This document shows, one piece after another, positions 1-5,779 of a stretch of 5,779 bases of DNA (the first letter of the stretch is position 1; each line of letters starts with the position of its first letter). The notes beneath the pieces are model-generated. The model had not been told where the DNA came from. It made no database searches and worked only from the letters and a program-made list of their open reading frames with translations. A program made the translations under genes and the position numbers. Origin of the DNA: Saprospiraceae bacterium (GTDB taxonomy: Bacteria; Bacteroidota; Bacteroidia; Chitinophagales; Saprospiraceae); contig JACMLK010000302.1 in the NCBI GenBank assembly GCA_014379665.1, forward strand, positions 1 through 5,779, given 5' to 3'.

Positions 1-511
1 TGGCCTTCACTAAATTTGATCTGCATGTGCTCTCAGTGATATGCAATAATTCAGAAATTTCTTTATGAGAATATCCTTCTATCACATACAGATTAAATAC
101 AGAACGATATGAAGGAGATAATTGCTGCATTGCCTTTAATATTTCTTCACTTGTTAGATTCGAAATGGCGTCCGGTTCATTTGTGCTGATATGATATGCC
201 GTCTCCAGATCTTCGGCTTTTCTGCGAATATCTTTTCTGTAAAAATCTATGGCAGTATTTATAATGATTCTTCTGATCCAGGCCTGAAGAGATGTACCAA
301 CCTGATATTTGCCAATATGCCTGAATACTTTTACAAAACCTTCATGCAATATATCCAGCGCATCATCATTACATCCGGCATATCGCATAGCCAAGGACAT
401 CATAGTGGAATAGTTATCTTCATACAGCTTTTTATAAGCCCATCTTTCATTATTGATAAGTGCTTCAATAAAGCCCGATTCTTCATACTCAAGGTGTAAA
501 ATCACATCCAT
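1..511 (-). CDS. ECF-type RNA polymerase sigma factor (sigma-70 family), C-terminus cut by window edge
   Basis: The reverse strand reads open from ATG at 511 to the window edge, giving 170 residues. An in-frame TAA lies two codons upstream, so this ATG is the first possible ATG start. Residues about 28-95 form sigma region 2, including DILHEGFVKVFRHIGKY (53-69, core binding and -10 recognition) and the following QAWIRRIIINTAIDFYRK. After a short linker (about 100-120), residues about 123-170 form region 4 with LSPSYRSVFNLYVIEGYSHK (131-150) and a helix-turn-helix beginning EISELLHITEST. There is no region 1 or 3, which is the ECF layout. Bacteroidota ECF factors are usually about 180-195 residues, so perhaps 15-25 residues are missing. 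The protein would direct core polymerase to a special promoter set. Its target genes are unknown, and any anti-sigma gene would lie left of the window. The family call is firm; the regulon is not known. Confidence 0.93.
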   Translation of the reverse strand, partial: MDVILHLEYEESGFIEALINNERWAYKKLYEDNYSTMMSLAMRYAGCNDDALDILHEGFVKVFRHIGKYQVGTSLQAWIRRIIINTAIDFYRKDIRRKAEDLETAYHISTNEPDAISNLTSEEILKAMQQLSPSYRSVFNLYVIEGYSHKEISELLHITESTCRSNLVKA

Positions 512-798
512 GACTTAAAGGTAAGAAATACCACTTTAGGTGTTAAACTTTTTTTGTTAAAATTTAATTAAAAGCCGCTGAAAATTACATTTTTAAAGAT
601 TTTTACCAAAAAATCACCTTTTTTATCATACTTTAAAACTATTTGGGTGAAAATAAATCAAAATTACAATGAAAACAGTCCAAATATTAATGTGGCCAAA
701 TACACGCCGAAATGTCAAAAGGTGCTTCAAATCCTTTTCTTCTGATTTATTATGGGGCGAACAAGCAAAATAACCATTATTTTATCTTTCTATAGATT
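512..798. other. AT-rich intergenic region between the sigma factor gene and trpS
   Basis: This stretch of 287 bases has no convincing gene on either strand. It holds the candidate sigma promoter, an AT palindrome TTTAATTAAA at 563-572, and two weak hairpins downstream of the trpS stop. These hairpins are AAAAGG/CCTTTT at 717-738 and AAAATAA/TTATTTT around a CCA loop at 767-783. Either hairpin could help end trpS transcription, but neither has the GC-rich stem of a standard terminator. Confidence 0.6.
580..610 (-). promoter_or_regulatory. Candidate Bacteroidota-type promoter for the ECF sigma gene
   Basis: On the minus strand a TTTG (-33 element, 607-610) is followed by a 19-base spacer and TAATTTTC (580-587). 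The latter matches the TAnnTTTG -7 consensus at all but the last base. It would start transcription about 60 bases before the sigma ATG. A perfect -7 match, TAATTTTG, also exists at 659-666, but its nearest TTTG is only 14 bases away. The region is very AT-rich, so chance matches are likely. Confidence 0.35.
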
Positions 799-1800
799 TT
801 ATATATTCATCAGACCGACCAGCTCTTTTACCTCCCTCAGCGTTTCAGATGCTATTTTTCTAATTTCGGATGAGGATTGTTTTACCTGATCTTTTAGTCT
901 TTTTCTGTCTGATGAGATTTCCTTTTTTCGCGCTGAAAACTTCCCGGTAAGGGTGACCAACGCATCTGCAGTCACTTGTTTAAGATCCACATACTTCAAA
1001 CTGCCTGAGTGGTATTGATCCATAAGTTCATCATAGTGTAATGATTGTCCGGATGCTTTTAAAAGTTCAAAAAGATTTTGTACTCCCTCAGCCATAGTGC
1101 CCACCGGTGTATTTCCTGAATCTGTCACGGCAGATTTAATTTGTCTCCTGATCGTAGCTTCATCTGCAAATACATTAATATAGTGCTTTTCACCTCCTGA
1201 TTTACTCATTTTTTTTGAAGGATCGGCGGTAGATCTGATCTTGGGTGTATCGGTATACAGCGTTTCCGGAAGTACAAAGTATTCTTTCCCCACCTGCGTA
1301 TTGAATCTTTGAGCTATATCCCTTGATAATTCGAGATGCTGATCCTGATCTTTTCCCACAGGTACATAGTCTGCTTTGTATATAAGGATATCTGCAGTTT
1401 GCAATACGGGATAATCCAGGAGTCCCACGGAAATAAAAGAATCTTCCTTTCCACTATCCTTCAACTGCTGGGTTTTATCTTTAAACTGTGTCATACGGGT
1501 TAACTGACCATAAGAGCAAAAACAATTGAATATCCAGCACAATTCTGCATGCTCCGGTATCAAGGACTGAATAAACAGGTTTTCGGGTTTTACACCTACA
1601 GACACAAGATTAGTGATGAGTTCCCAAGTATTGGTACGCAGATTTTTCACGTCATAGGGCATGGACATGGCATGATAATCCACCACGCCAAAATAACATT
1701 TGTATTGGTCCTGCAGATCTACCCAATTTTTAACTGCACCAAAATAATTACCCAGATGCATGTCTCCGGTCGGCTGAATGCAGGAAAGTACGGTCTTCAT
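799..1800 (-). CDS. trpS: Tryptophan--tRNA ligase (TrpRS)
   Basis: This is a cytoplasmic class Ic aminoacyl-tRNA synthetase that charges tRNA-Trp with tryptophan using ATP. At 333 residues it has the normal bacterial length and looks complete. The HIGH-type signature is QPTGDMHLGN (residues 9-18). The Rossmann core continues with the family-typical YPVLQTADIL (130-139) and VPVGKDQDQHLELSRDIAQR (146-165). The second ATP-binding loop is an intact KMSKS (197-201) followed by GG. The basic C-terminal helical domain (about 275-333) is expected for tRNA contact. The first codon ATG at 1800 directly precedes KTVLSCIQPTG, the usual N-terminus, so the start is secure. The gene begins 23 bases after the stop of the thioredoxin-like gene on the same strand, so the two are probably co-transcribed. 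No tRNA-Trp-responsive leader (T-box) is visible in that short gap. No key residue appears to be missing. Confidence 0.98.
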   Translation of the reverse strand: MKTVLSCIQPTGDMHLGNYFGAVKNWVDLQDQYKCYFGVVDYHAMSMPYDVKNLRTNTWELITNLVSVGVKPENLFIQSLIPEHAELCWIFNCFCSYGQLTRMTQFKDKTQQLKDSGKEDSFISVGLLDYPVLQTADILIYKADYVPVGKDQDQHLELSRDIAQRFNTQVGKEYFVLPETLYTDTPKIRSTADPSKKMSKSGGEKHYINVFADEATIRRQIKSAVTDSGNTPVGTMAEGVQNLFELLKASGQSLHYDELMDQYHSGSLKYVDLKQVTADALVTLTGKFSARKKEISSDRKRLKDQVKQSSSEIRKIASETLREVKELVGLMNI

Positions 1801-1823
1801 AACTAAAATAACTTATTCAACTT

Positions 1824-2321
1824 TTACTTTTTCAATGCTTTGATCTTTTCTTCCAGTTTGATCTCATCGCCGGGACTATATCCATTGTGGGCGTACACTA
1901 TCTCTCCGTTCTGATCAAGCAGGAATGTCTGTGGTATAGTCTGGAAGTTAAGGGCCTGCTGCAATTCCTGTCTGCTGTCTGATAACACAGTAAACTCCCA
2001 GCCTTTGGCCTGAATGATAGCCGGAACCTTTGTAATTCCCCTTGCATCATCGATGGTAATCGCAAGCAATTGAATATCGTAATCTTTGACCCAATCGGCA
2101 TAAACTTCATTTATAGCATCGAGTTCTCTTTTACAGGGAGTACACCACGTGGCCCAAAAACTGATTACAGTGATCTTACCCTTAGTGGTATATTCGTTTG
2201 TATTAACCGTCTTTCCATCTATGGTCTTAATATTAATAGAAGGGAACGGATTATTGATGGATTTAAAACCAAAAGAAATTATGATAAAAAAGATAATTCC
2301 GAGCGATTTAATCATTTTCAT
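1824..2321 (-). CDS. TlpA/ResA-like thioredoxin-fold protein, exported
   Basis: This is a 165-residue protein with a hydrophobic N-terminus (residues 1-20, KMIKSLGIIFFIIISFGFK) that fits a signal peptide or membrane anchor. No lipobox cysteine is present, so it is probably periplasmic, either free or tethered to the inner membrane. The rest is a thioredoxin fold of the TlpA/ResA/AhpC-TSA group. It has the strand ITVISFW, the active site WATWCTPC (56-63, Cys60 and Cys63), and the cis-proline loop TIPQTFLLD (128-136, Pro130), followed by the NGEIVYAHNGY segment. The family exchanges thiols and disulfides on exported proteins or on cytochrome c maturation partners; which of these applies here is not shown. 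These are the only two cysteines in the protein. ATG codons at 2321 and 2315 are both usable, and the upstream one is taken. It is transcribed away from the barrel/lipoprotein pair and leads into trpS. Confidence 0.92.
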   Translation of the reverse strand: MKMIKSLGIIFFIIISFGFKSINNPFPSINIKTIDGKTVNTNEYTTKGKITVISFWATWCTPCKRELDAINEVYADWVKDYDIQLLAITIDDARGITKVPAIIQAKGWEFTVLSDSRQELQQALNFQTIPQTFLLDQNGEIVYAHNGYSPGDEIKLEEKIKALKK

Positions 2322-2382
2322 GGGGTCATATTTTTAATAATATGTCTAAGGTATTGAAAAGTCACAATGATAAGAATATTTC

Positions 2383-2411
2383 CAATAATACTTAACGATA
2401 CTTTAACCAAA
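2383..2411 (-). promoter_or_regulatory. Candidate promoter for the tlpA-like gene (and probably trpS)
   Basis: On the minus strand TTTG (2408-2411) is followed by a 17-base spacer and TATTATTG (2383-2390). The latter differs from the Bacteroidota -7 consensus TAnnTTTG at one base. Transcription would begin near 2376, leaving a leader of about 55 bases before the ATG at 2321. The call rests on a consensus match alone. Confidence 0.3.
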
Positions 2412-2431
2412 ATTGGTGTATTTTATGTTTG
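2402..2431 (+). promoter_or_regulatory. Candidate promoter for the barrel protein / Omp28-related lipoprotein operon
   Basis: TATGTTTG (2424-2431) matches the Bacteroidota -7 consensus TAnnTTTG exactly. A weaker -33 element, TTTA (2402-2405), lies 18 bases upstream. The predicted start is near 2438, giving a leader of about 84 bases. It overlaps the candidate promoter on the opposite strand, so the two divergent units may share or compete for polymerase. Confidence 0.4.
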
Positions 2432-2521
2432 GGGTTCATTTTAATCCAAATATCACGGTGCTTTTTTCCAATATTTTTTACCTTGTGTTCATATTAAATT
2501 TCTATACAAAACTTTCCGTGC

Positions 2522-4159
2522 ATGAATAAAGGAATTGTAATTTTATTACTCCAGTTTGTAATTAATTTAAGTTTATATACACAGGATAGAGGTGTATTTT
2601 CCGGTGCGTTTGATACCAATGCAAATATTTTTCTAAGAGATTCGTCCATAAACGCCATCAATACCCCCCAATATGATCATCAGTTTTTTGGTGGAGAGGC
2701 GTGGCTCAATCTGAATTATACTATCAATGGCCTCACGATTGGAGCCCGGTTTGACATGTTTAACAATTCCAATCTGCGAAATCCTACAGGTTCCTTTTCA
2801 GGTCTTGGCATAGGAAGGTGGTACGTCAAAAAAAAATTAAACAAACTTGAAATCAGCGCAGGGTATCTGTATGACCAGATTGGTTCAGGCTTTATATTCA
2901 GAGCATTTGAAACAAGACCGCTTTTTATTGATAACGCCATTTACGGAGTCAGTGCCAAATATGATCTGGGCAAATCATGGCATGTGATGGGTTTTGTAGG
3001 TCGTCAAAAAAATGCTTTTGAAACTTACACCGGAAATATAAAAGGCGTTCGTTTAGAAGGATTCCACAGTTGTGGAGACGAAAACCCGATCACTTTAGCA
3101 CCGGGAATTGGATTTGTAAACAGGACCATTTCTGATGAAAATATGGATAACGTGGTAAATGCGATCAGAACATATCAGCAGGAAGACAGATTTAATCCTA
3201 ATCATAATGCTTATTCAGCTACATTTTATAATACGCTTACCTATAAAACTGTCTCATTTTATTCAGAAGTTGCCTTTAAATCTGCCGATATATTTTATAA
3301 TCCATTTGCACTTAAAGCTGAACTTGTGGGCGTCAGTTTAGGAAAACTTGAACAAAAAAAGGGTTCAGTATTTTATGGTAGCCTGACTTATGCCGCAGGT
3401 AATATTGGCATCACGACAGAAGCCAAAAGAACGGAAAACTTTAACTTCAGAATAGATCCGAATCTGCAATTGATACGCGGACTGGTAAATTATCTTGTTC
3501 CGCTCAATCGTCAGAACACTTACAGACTCACTGCCCGTTATAGTCCTGCAGCTCAGGATATTTCAGAAATGGCTTTTAGCCTTGATATTAAATACAAATT
3601 AAGCAAGGCACTAAGTGTTGGACTTAATTATTCGGATATCAATACACTGGAAGGTGACCGGTTGTTTAAGGAGGTTTTCACAGAAGTAGTATATAAGCAC
3701 CAGCGAAAATGGCAACTTACTTCAGGTATTCAATTTCTTACTTACAATCAGGAGGTATATGAAATGAAAACTGAGGTGCCTCTGGTCAAAACCATTACAC
3801 CATACCTGGATGTACTCTATAAATTTACCCCATCCAGGGCTTTAAGAACAGAATTACAATACATGAACACCAAGCAGGATTTTGGAAGCTGGCTTTTTGG
3901 TCTGTTTGAATACAGTATTCCATCCGGTTGGATATTTGAAACATCCGCTATGTATAATGTGGTACCCAAAAAAGCAAATTCTAAAGGAGTCATAGAAAAA
4001 ACATTATATCCGACTTTAGGCGTTATATTGGTAAATGATGCCCAACGATACAGTTTAAGGTATGTGAAACAGGTGGAAGGCATTGTATGTAGTGGTGGTA
4101 TATGCAGGCTTGAACCCGCATTCAGCGGGATAAGATTTAACCTGAATACCACCTTTTGA
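2522..4159 (+). CDS. Predicted outer-membrane beta-barrel protein, resembles the DUF6029 family
   Basis: The 545-residue protein begins with a signal peptide (MNKGIVILLLQFVINLSLYT, cleavage probably near residue 20). The mature part is rich in alternating hydrophobic and aromatic strands throughout (for example FYNTLTYKTVSFYSEVAF, LTARYSPA and TELQYMN). It ends in Phe (NLNTTF), the C-terminal signature expected of barrels inserted by the BAM machinery. Its early segments (GRWYVKKKLNKLEISAGYLY and GSGFIFRAFETRPLFIDNAI) and its position beside an Omp28-type gene resemble DUF6029 proteins of Bacteroidota. I assign that family from memory. Three cysteines are present: Cys184 (FHSCGDEN) and a C-terminal pair, Cys523 and Cys528 (IVCSGGICRLEPAFSG). 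Paired cysteines are uncommon in outer-membrane barrels and match the redox character of the neighbours. The ATG at 2522 is chosen because it gives a proper signal peptide. The molecular function is unknown. A transport channel cannot be excluded, but no plug or TonB box is seen. Confidence 0.85.
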   Translation: MNKGIVILLLQFVINLSLYTQDRGVFSGAFDTNANIFLRDSSINAINTPQYDHQFFGGEAWLNLNYTINGLTIGARFDMFNNSNLRNPTGSFSGLGIGRWYVKKKLNKLEISAGYLYDQIGSGFIFRAFETRPLFIDNAIYGVSAKYDLGKSWHVMGFVGRQKNAFETYTGNIKGVRLEGFHSCGDENPITLAPGIGFVNRTISDENMDNVVNAIRTYQQEDRFNPNHNAYSATFYNTLTYKTVSFYSEVAFKSADIFYNPFALKAELVGVSLGKLEQKKGSVFYGSLTYAAGNIGITTEAKRTENFNFRIDPNLQLIRGLVNYLVPLNRQNTYRLTARYSPAAQDISEMAFSLDIKYKLSKALSVGLNYSDINTLEGDRLFKEVFTEVVYKHQRKWQLTSGIQFLTYNQEVYEMKTEVPLVKTITPYLDVLYKFTPSRALRTELQYMNTKQDFGSWLFGLFEYSIPSGWIFETSAMYNVVPKKANSKGVIEKTLYPTLGVILVNDAQRYSLRYVKQVEGIVCSGGICRLEPAFSGIRFNLNTTF

Positions 4160-4177
4160 AATAAAATAAATTAGAAG

Positions 4178-5017
4178 ATGAATTGGTTGAAAGTTTTTGC
4201 AGCGCTGTTGATAGTTATGTTAGGTATCCTATCTTGTAAAGAAATACCGGTAAATATTGGAGACCCGTTAATTCCTGAATCTGACAAAATAGTCTTAATA
4301 GAAGAACTAACCGGTGCCAGTTGCCCTAACTGTCCCAAAGGAAATATAATCAGTGAGAATATTATCAGTACATTTCCGGGAAAAGTAGCCGTAGTGGCCA
4401 TACATGGAGATTTTCTGGCCCAACCTATCGAAGGAAAAAGCAAATATGATTTTAGAAATCAAAAAGCAAAAGATCTTGAAAACTGGTTCAAACCATGGTA
4501 CGGCAAACCAGCTGCCTCTATCAACAGAACACGGACAAATGATGATCAGGAACCATTTGCCATCAGCAGGTCTGATTTGTGGCAGTCTGTGGTTGAAAAA
4601 GAATTACAAAAACCGCACGTATTGAATATTTTGTTGGCTTCCGGATATAATGAAACAGATCGCAACATTGAACTGGACATTACAGCCATTCCGATTGTGC
4701 ATCTTGAAGGTAGCTATAATATCAGTATTTTCCTCACAGAATCAGAAATCATTGATGCTCAATCCAATGGTAGCGAATATATTGATAATTATGAGCATAA
4801 TCATGTGCTAATGGATATGCTGACCGGCTTTGATGGAGATTCCTTCGGTCATGACCTTAAAGCCAATGATTTGATAAAAAGAAAATATACCTACACCTTG
4901 CCTTTAAGAGCAGGATTGTTCAATCCGGACCATATGGAATTTATTGTCATGATAAGCCGAAATGATCCGGGAGACAGGACTGTCATTCAGGCTGCTTATA
5001 TCAGTGTTAAAGGATAG
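4178..5017 (+). CDS. Omp28-related outer-membrane lipoprotein with CPNC thioredoxin-like motif
   Basis: This 279-residue protein starts with a lipoprotein signal: a short hydrophobic stretch ending ILSC, with Cys20 as the acylation site. The -2 Leu departs slightly from the usual lipobox. The mature part opens with a thioredoxin-like segment: IVLIEELTGASCPNCPKG (38-55) carries the CxxC pair Cys49/Cys52 after a beta strand. KVAVVAIHGDFL (69-80) and the GKPAASINR segment (109-117) follow, and Pro111 may be the cis-proline equivalent. The C-terminal half (about 147-279) is beta-rich and holds the EHNHVLMDMLTGFDGD stretch typical of Omp28 proteins. Omp28 was named from Porphyromonas gingivalis; its role is not settled. 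The gene starts 18 bases after the barrel gene behind an A-rich leader ending TTAGAAG, so the two are surely one operon. I infer that it acts at the outer membrane together with the barrel protein. Confidence 0.9.
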   Translation: MNWLKVFAALLIVMLGILSCKEIPVNIGDPLIPESDKIVLIEELTGASCPNCPKGNIISENIISTFPGKVAVVAIHGDFLAQPIEGKSKYDFRNQKAKDLENWFKPWYGKPAASINRTRTNDDQEPFAISRSDLWQSVVEKELQKPHVLNILLASGYNETDRNIELDITAIPIVHLEGSYNISIFLTESEIIDAQSNGSEYIDNYEHNHVLMDMLTGFDGDSFGHDLKANDLIKRKYTYTLPLRAGLFNPDHMEFIVMISRNDPGDRTVIQAAYISVKG

Positions 5018-5069
5018 AAATAATTTGAACACCGGTGCTAACATTTTGGAGCACGAGTTTAATTCAAAT

Positions 5070-5103
5070 AAAAAAGGGATCAATTTGATTCAATCCCTTT
5101 TTT
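5070..5103. terminator. Bidirectional intrinsic terminator between converging genes
   Basis: A perfect 11-bp inverted repeat, AAAAAAGGGAT (5070-5080) and ATCCCTTTTTT (5093-5103), flanks a 12-base loop. The GGGAT/ATCCC core is followed by six T on either strand, so the hairpin can end transcription from both sides. It lies 53 bases after the stop of the lipoprotein gene and 107 bases beyond the bL27 stop on the other strand. Confidence 0.82.
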
Positions 5104-5210
5104 CATGCTAATTTAGTTATTGTATGTGTCTTAAGACATTACACCGGTTTTGGTCCACACAATCAAAAAATATGTTATTCTTCCGGACATGTTTGTTCTG
5201 TCACTTTATT
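5104..5210. other. Convergent intergenic spacer with a 12-bp palindrome
   Basis: No gene is seen here. TGTCTTAAGACA (5127-5138) is a perfect palindrome. It sits downstream of both flanking genes, where an operator is not expected, and could be chance. The rest is plain AT-rich sequence. Confidence 0.4.
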
Positions 5211-5779
5211 CTATTTTTTTAAATCGTCCTTTTTAGAAGGTTTTGCAGCAGGCTTGTCAGCTTTCGATGGTGTTGCTTTAGCAGCTTTTGCAGGTGCCGG
5301 CTTAGCCGCCTTTGCAGGTGTTGCTTTAGCTGCTTTTGCAGGTGCCGGCTTAACCGCCTTTGCAGGTGCTGCTTTAGTTTCTTTTGCAGTTGCAGGTTTA
5401 ACCGCTTTTGCGGGAGCTGCTTTAGCTTCTTTTGTAGCTGCAGGTTTAACCGGTTTTGCAGGTGCTGCTTTAGCTTCTTTTGCAGCTACAGGCTTAGCTG
5501 CTTTTACGGTTTCTTTTTTAGCCACTGCCGGAGTTTCTTTCGGAGTAGCAGAAACGTCTGCCTTAGGGGTAGCTTTTGCAGCTGAAGCAGGTTTAGACTG
5601 AGGAACAACTGCTGCGGTTTCCTTCACTTCATCGAGCATTGGACTTATATTCACCCAACATCTGTCATCTTTTCCTCTTCTGAAGGATACGATACCTGCT
5701 ACATTGGCATGAATGGTAAAGTCTTTACCCAGATATGCGTTTTCACCTGCATGAAACTTGGTACCTCTTTGTCTTACCA
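5211..5779 (-). CDS. rpmA: Ribosomal protein bL27 with long Lys/Ala/Pro-rich C-terminal tail, N-terminus beyond window edge
   Basis: The reverse strand is open from the right edge to TAA at 5211, giving 188 visible residues. The first 41, from VRQRGTKFHAGENAYLGKD (5721-5777) through FTIHANVAGIVSFRRGKDDR to CW, followed by VNISP, are clearly the globular part of bL27. VRQRGTKFHAG is identical to the E. coli protein from about its residue 38. About 37 N-terminal residues, which reach toward the peptidyl-transferase centre, lie off the edge. bL27 normally stops near residue 85. Here the frame continues without break into about 140 residues made almost only of Ala, Lys, Pro, Thr, Glu and Val, including five 16-residue units, and ends KKDDLKK. 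The full protein would be about 225 residues. The tail is strongly basic, resembles histone H1-like bacterial tails and is probably disordered. A GTG at 5654 is only an internal Val codon, not a start. bL27 is part of the 50S subunit; what the tail does is unknown. The rplU gene is expected upstream, outside the window. Confidence 0.93.
   Translation of the reverse strand, partial: VRQRGTKFHAGENAYLGKDFTIHANVAGIVSFRRGKDDRCWVNISPMLDEVKETAAVVPQSKPASAAKATPKADVSATPKETPAVAKKETVKAAKPVAAKEAKAAPAKPVKPAATKEAKAAPAKAVKPATAKETKAAPAKAVKPAPAKAAKATPAKAAKPAPAKAAKATPSKADKPAAKPSKKDDLKK
5241..5480 (-). repeat. Five tandem 48-bp coding repeats in the bL27 tail
   Basis: Consecutive 48-bp units lie at 5433-5480, 5385-5432, 5337-5384, 5289-5336 and 5241-5288, in coding order. 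They encode 16-residue units such as KEAKAAPAKAVKPATA and KAAKATPAKAAKPAPA. By eye the units at 5289 and 5337 differ at about 4 of 48 bases, and those at 5385 and 5433 at about 5. The last unit, at 5241, is more diverged. A degenerate part-unit continues to about 5505. Because the unit is a multiple of three, gain or loss of copies keeps the reading frame. Confidence 0.9.

Noticed and set aside
191..499. Plus-strand 102-residue open frame
   Set aside because: It lies fully opposite the ECF sigma factor gene, whose protein has clear region 2 and region 4 motifs.
767..783. Hairpin AAAATAA-CCA-TTATTTT downstream of trpS as a terminator
   Set aside because: The stem is all A/T with a three-base loop in AT-rich DNA. 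It is too weak to call, and a second weak hairpin at 717-738 is equally uncertain.
2716..2940. Minus-strand open frame inside the barrel gene
   Set aside because: It is a shadow of the barrel gene, which has a signal peptide, continuous strand pattern and C-terminal Phe; the shadow resembles no family I know.
5127..5138. Palindrome TGTCTTAAGACA as a regulator binding site
   Set aside because: It sits between converging gene ends, with no promoter nearby and no second copy in the window.
5241..5480. CRISPR array
   Set aside because: The 48-bp units follow each other directly with no unique spacers, and they encode a periodic protein sequence in frame.
5254..5601. Plus-strand open frame of Ala/Phe/Gly-rich repeats opposite the bL27 tail
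   Set aside because: It is the antisense reading of the GC-biased Lys/Ala/Pro repeat. The coding strand is fixed by the continuous bL27 domain, and the repeat explains the long open frame.
5211..5654. A separate 147-residue histone H1-like gene starting at GTG 5654
   Set aside because: The frame continues upstream without a stop into the conserved bL27 sequence, and the GTG encodes the Val of WVNISP in that domain.

Overview
The window is AT-rich chromosomal DNA that most likely comes from a member of the Bacteroidota. Three things point there. The Omp28-type lipoprotein and the neighbouring outer-membrane barrel protein belong to families typical of that phylum. The ECF sigma factor has the region 4 wording usual there. 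The intergenic regions hold candidate promoters of the Bacteroidota form (TTTG, spacer, TAnnTTTG) and A-rich leaders rather than strong Shine-Dalgarno sites. A Saprospiria-like lineage is a guess only. The sequence is densely coding, with no mobile element, RNA gene or CRISPR array seen.

Layout. Bases 1-511 (minus) carry an ECF sigma factor that runs off the left edge. A 287-base AT-rich gap (512-798) follows, with a candidate sigma-gene promoter. Next are two minus-strand genes in the order of transcription tlpA-like (1824-2321) then trpS (799-1800), only 23 bases apart. A 200-base divergent intergenic region (2322-2521) separates these from two plus-strand genes: a 545-residue predicted outer-membrane barrel protein resembling the DUF6029 family (2522-4159), and 18 bases later an Omp28-related lipoprotein (4178-5017). 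A symmetrical hairpin with A and T tracts (5070-5103) lies between this pair and the converging last gene. The last gene (5211-5779, minus) has its start beyond the right edge. It encodes ribosomal protein bL27 fused in frame to a long Lys/Ala/Pro-rich tail.

How the genes may work together. The thioredoxin-like protein (CTPC), the lipoprotein (CPNC) and the barrel (a C-terminal Cys pair plus one more Cys) form a cell-envelope cluster in which every protein carries cysteines. I infer a thiol-disulfide system spanning periplasm and outer membrane, with tlpA and the barrel/lipoprotein pair transcribed divergently from one control region. TrpRS seems to share the tlpA transcript by position only. 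The sigma factor may or may not control any of this.

The most unusual item is the bL27 gene. The ribosomal domain, normally a protein of about 85 residues, is followed by about 140 residues of low-complexity basic sequence that includes five tandem 16-residue (48-bp) units. These units are very similar at the DNA level, which suggests recent in-frame expansion.
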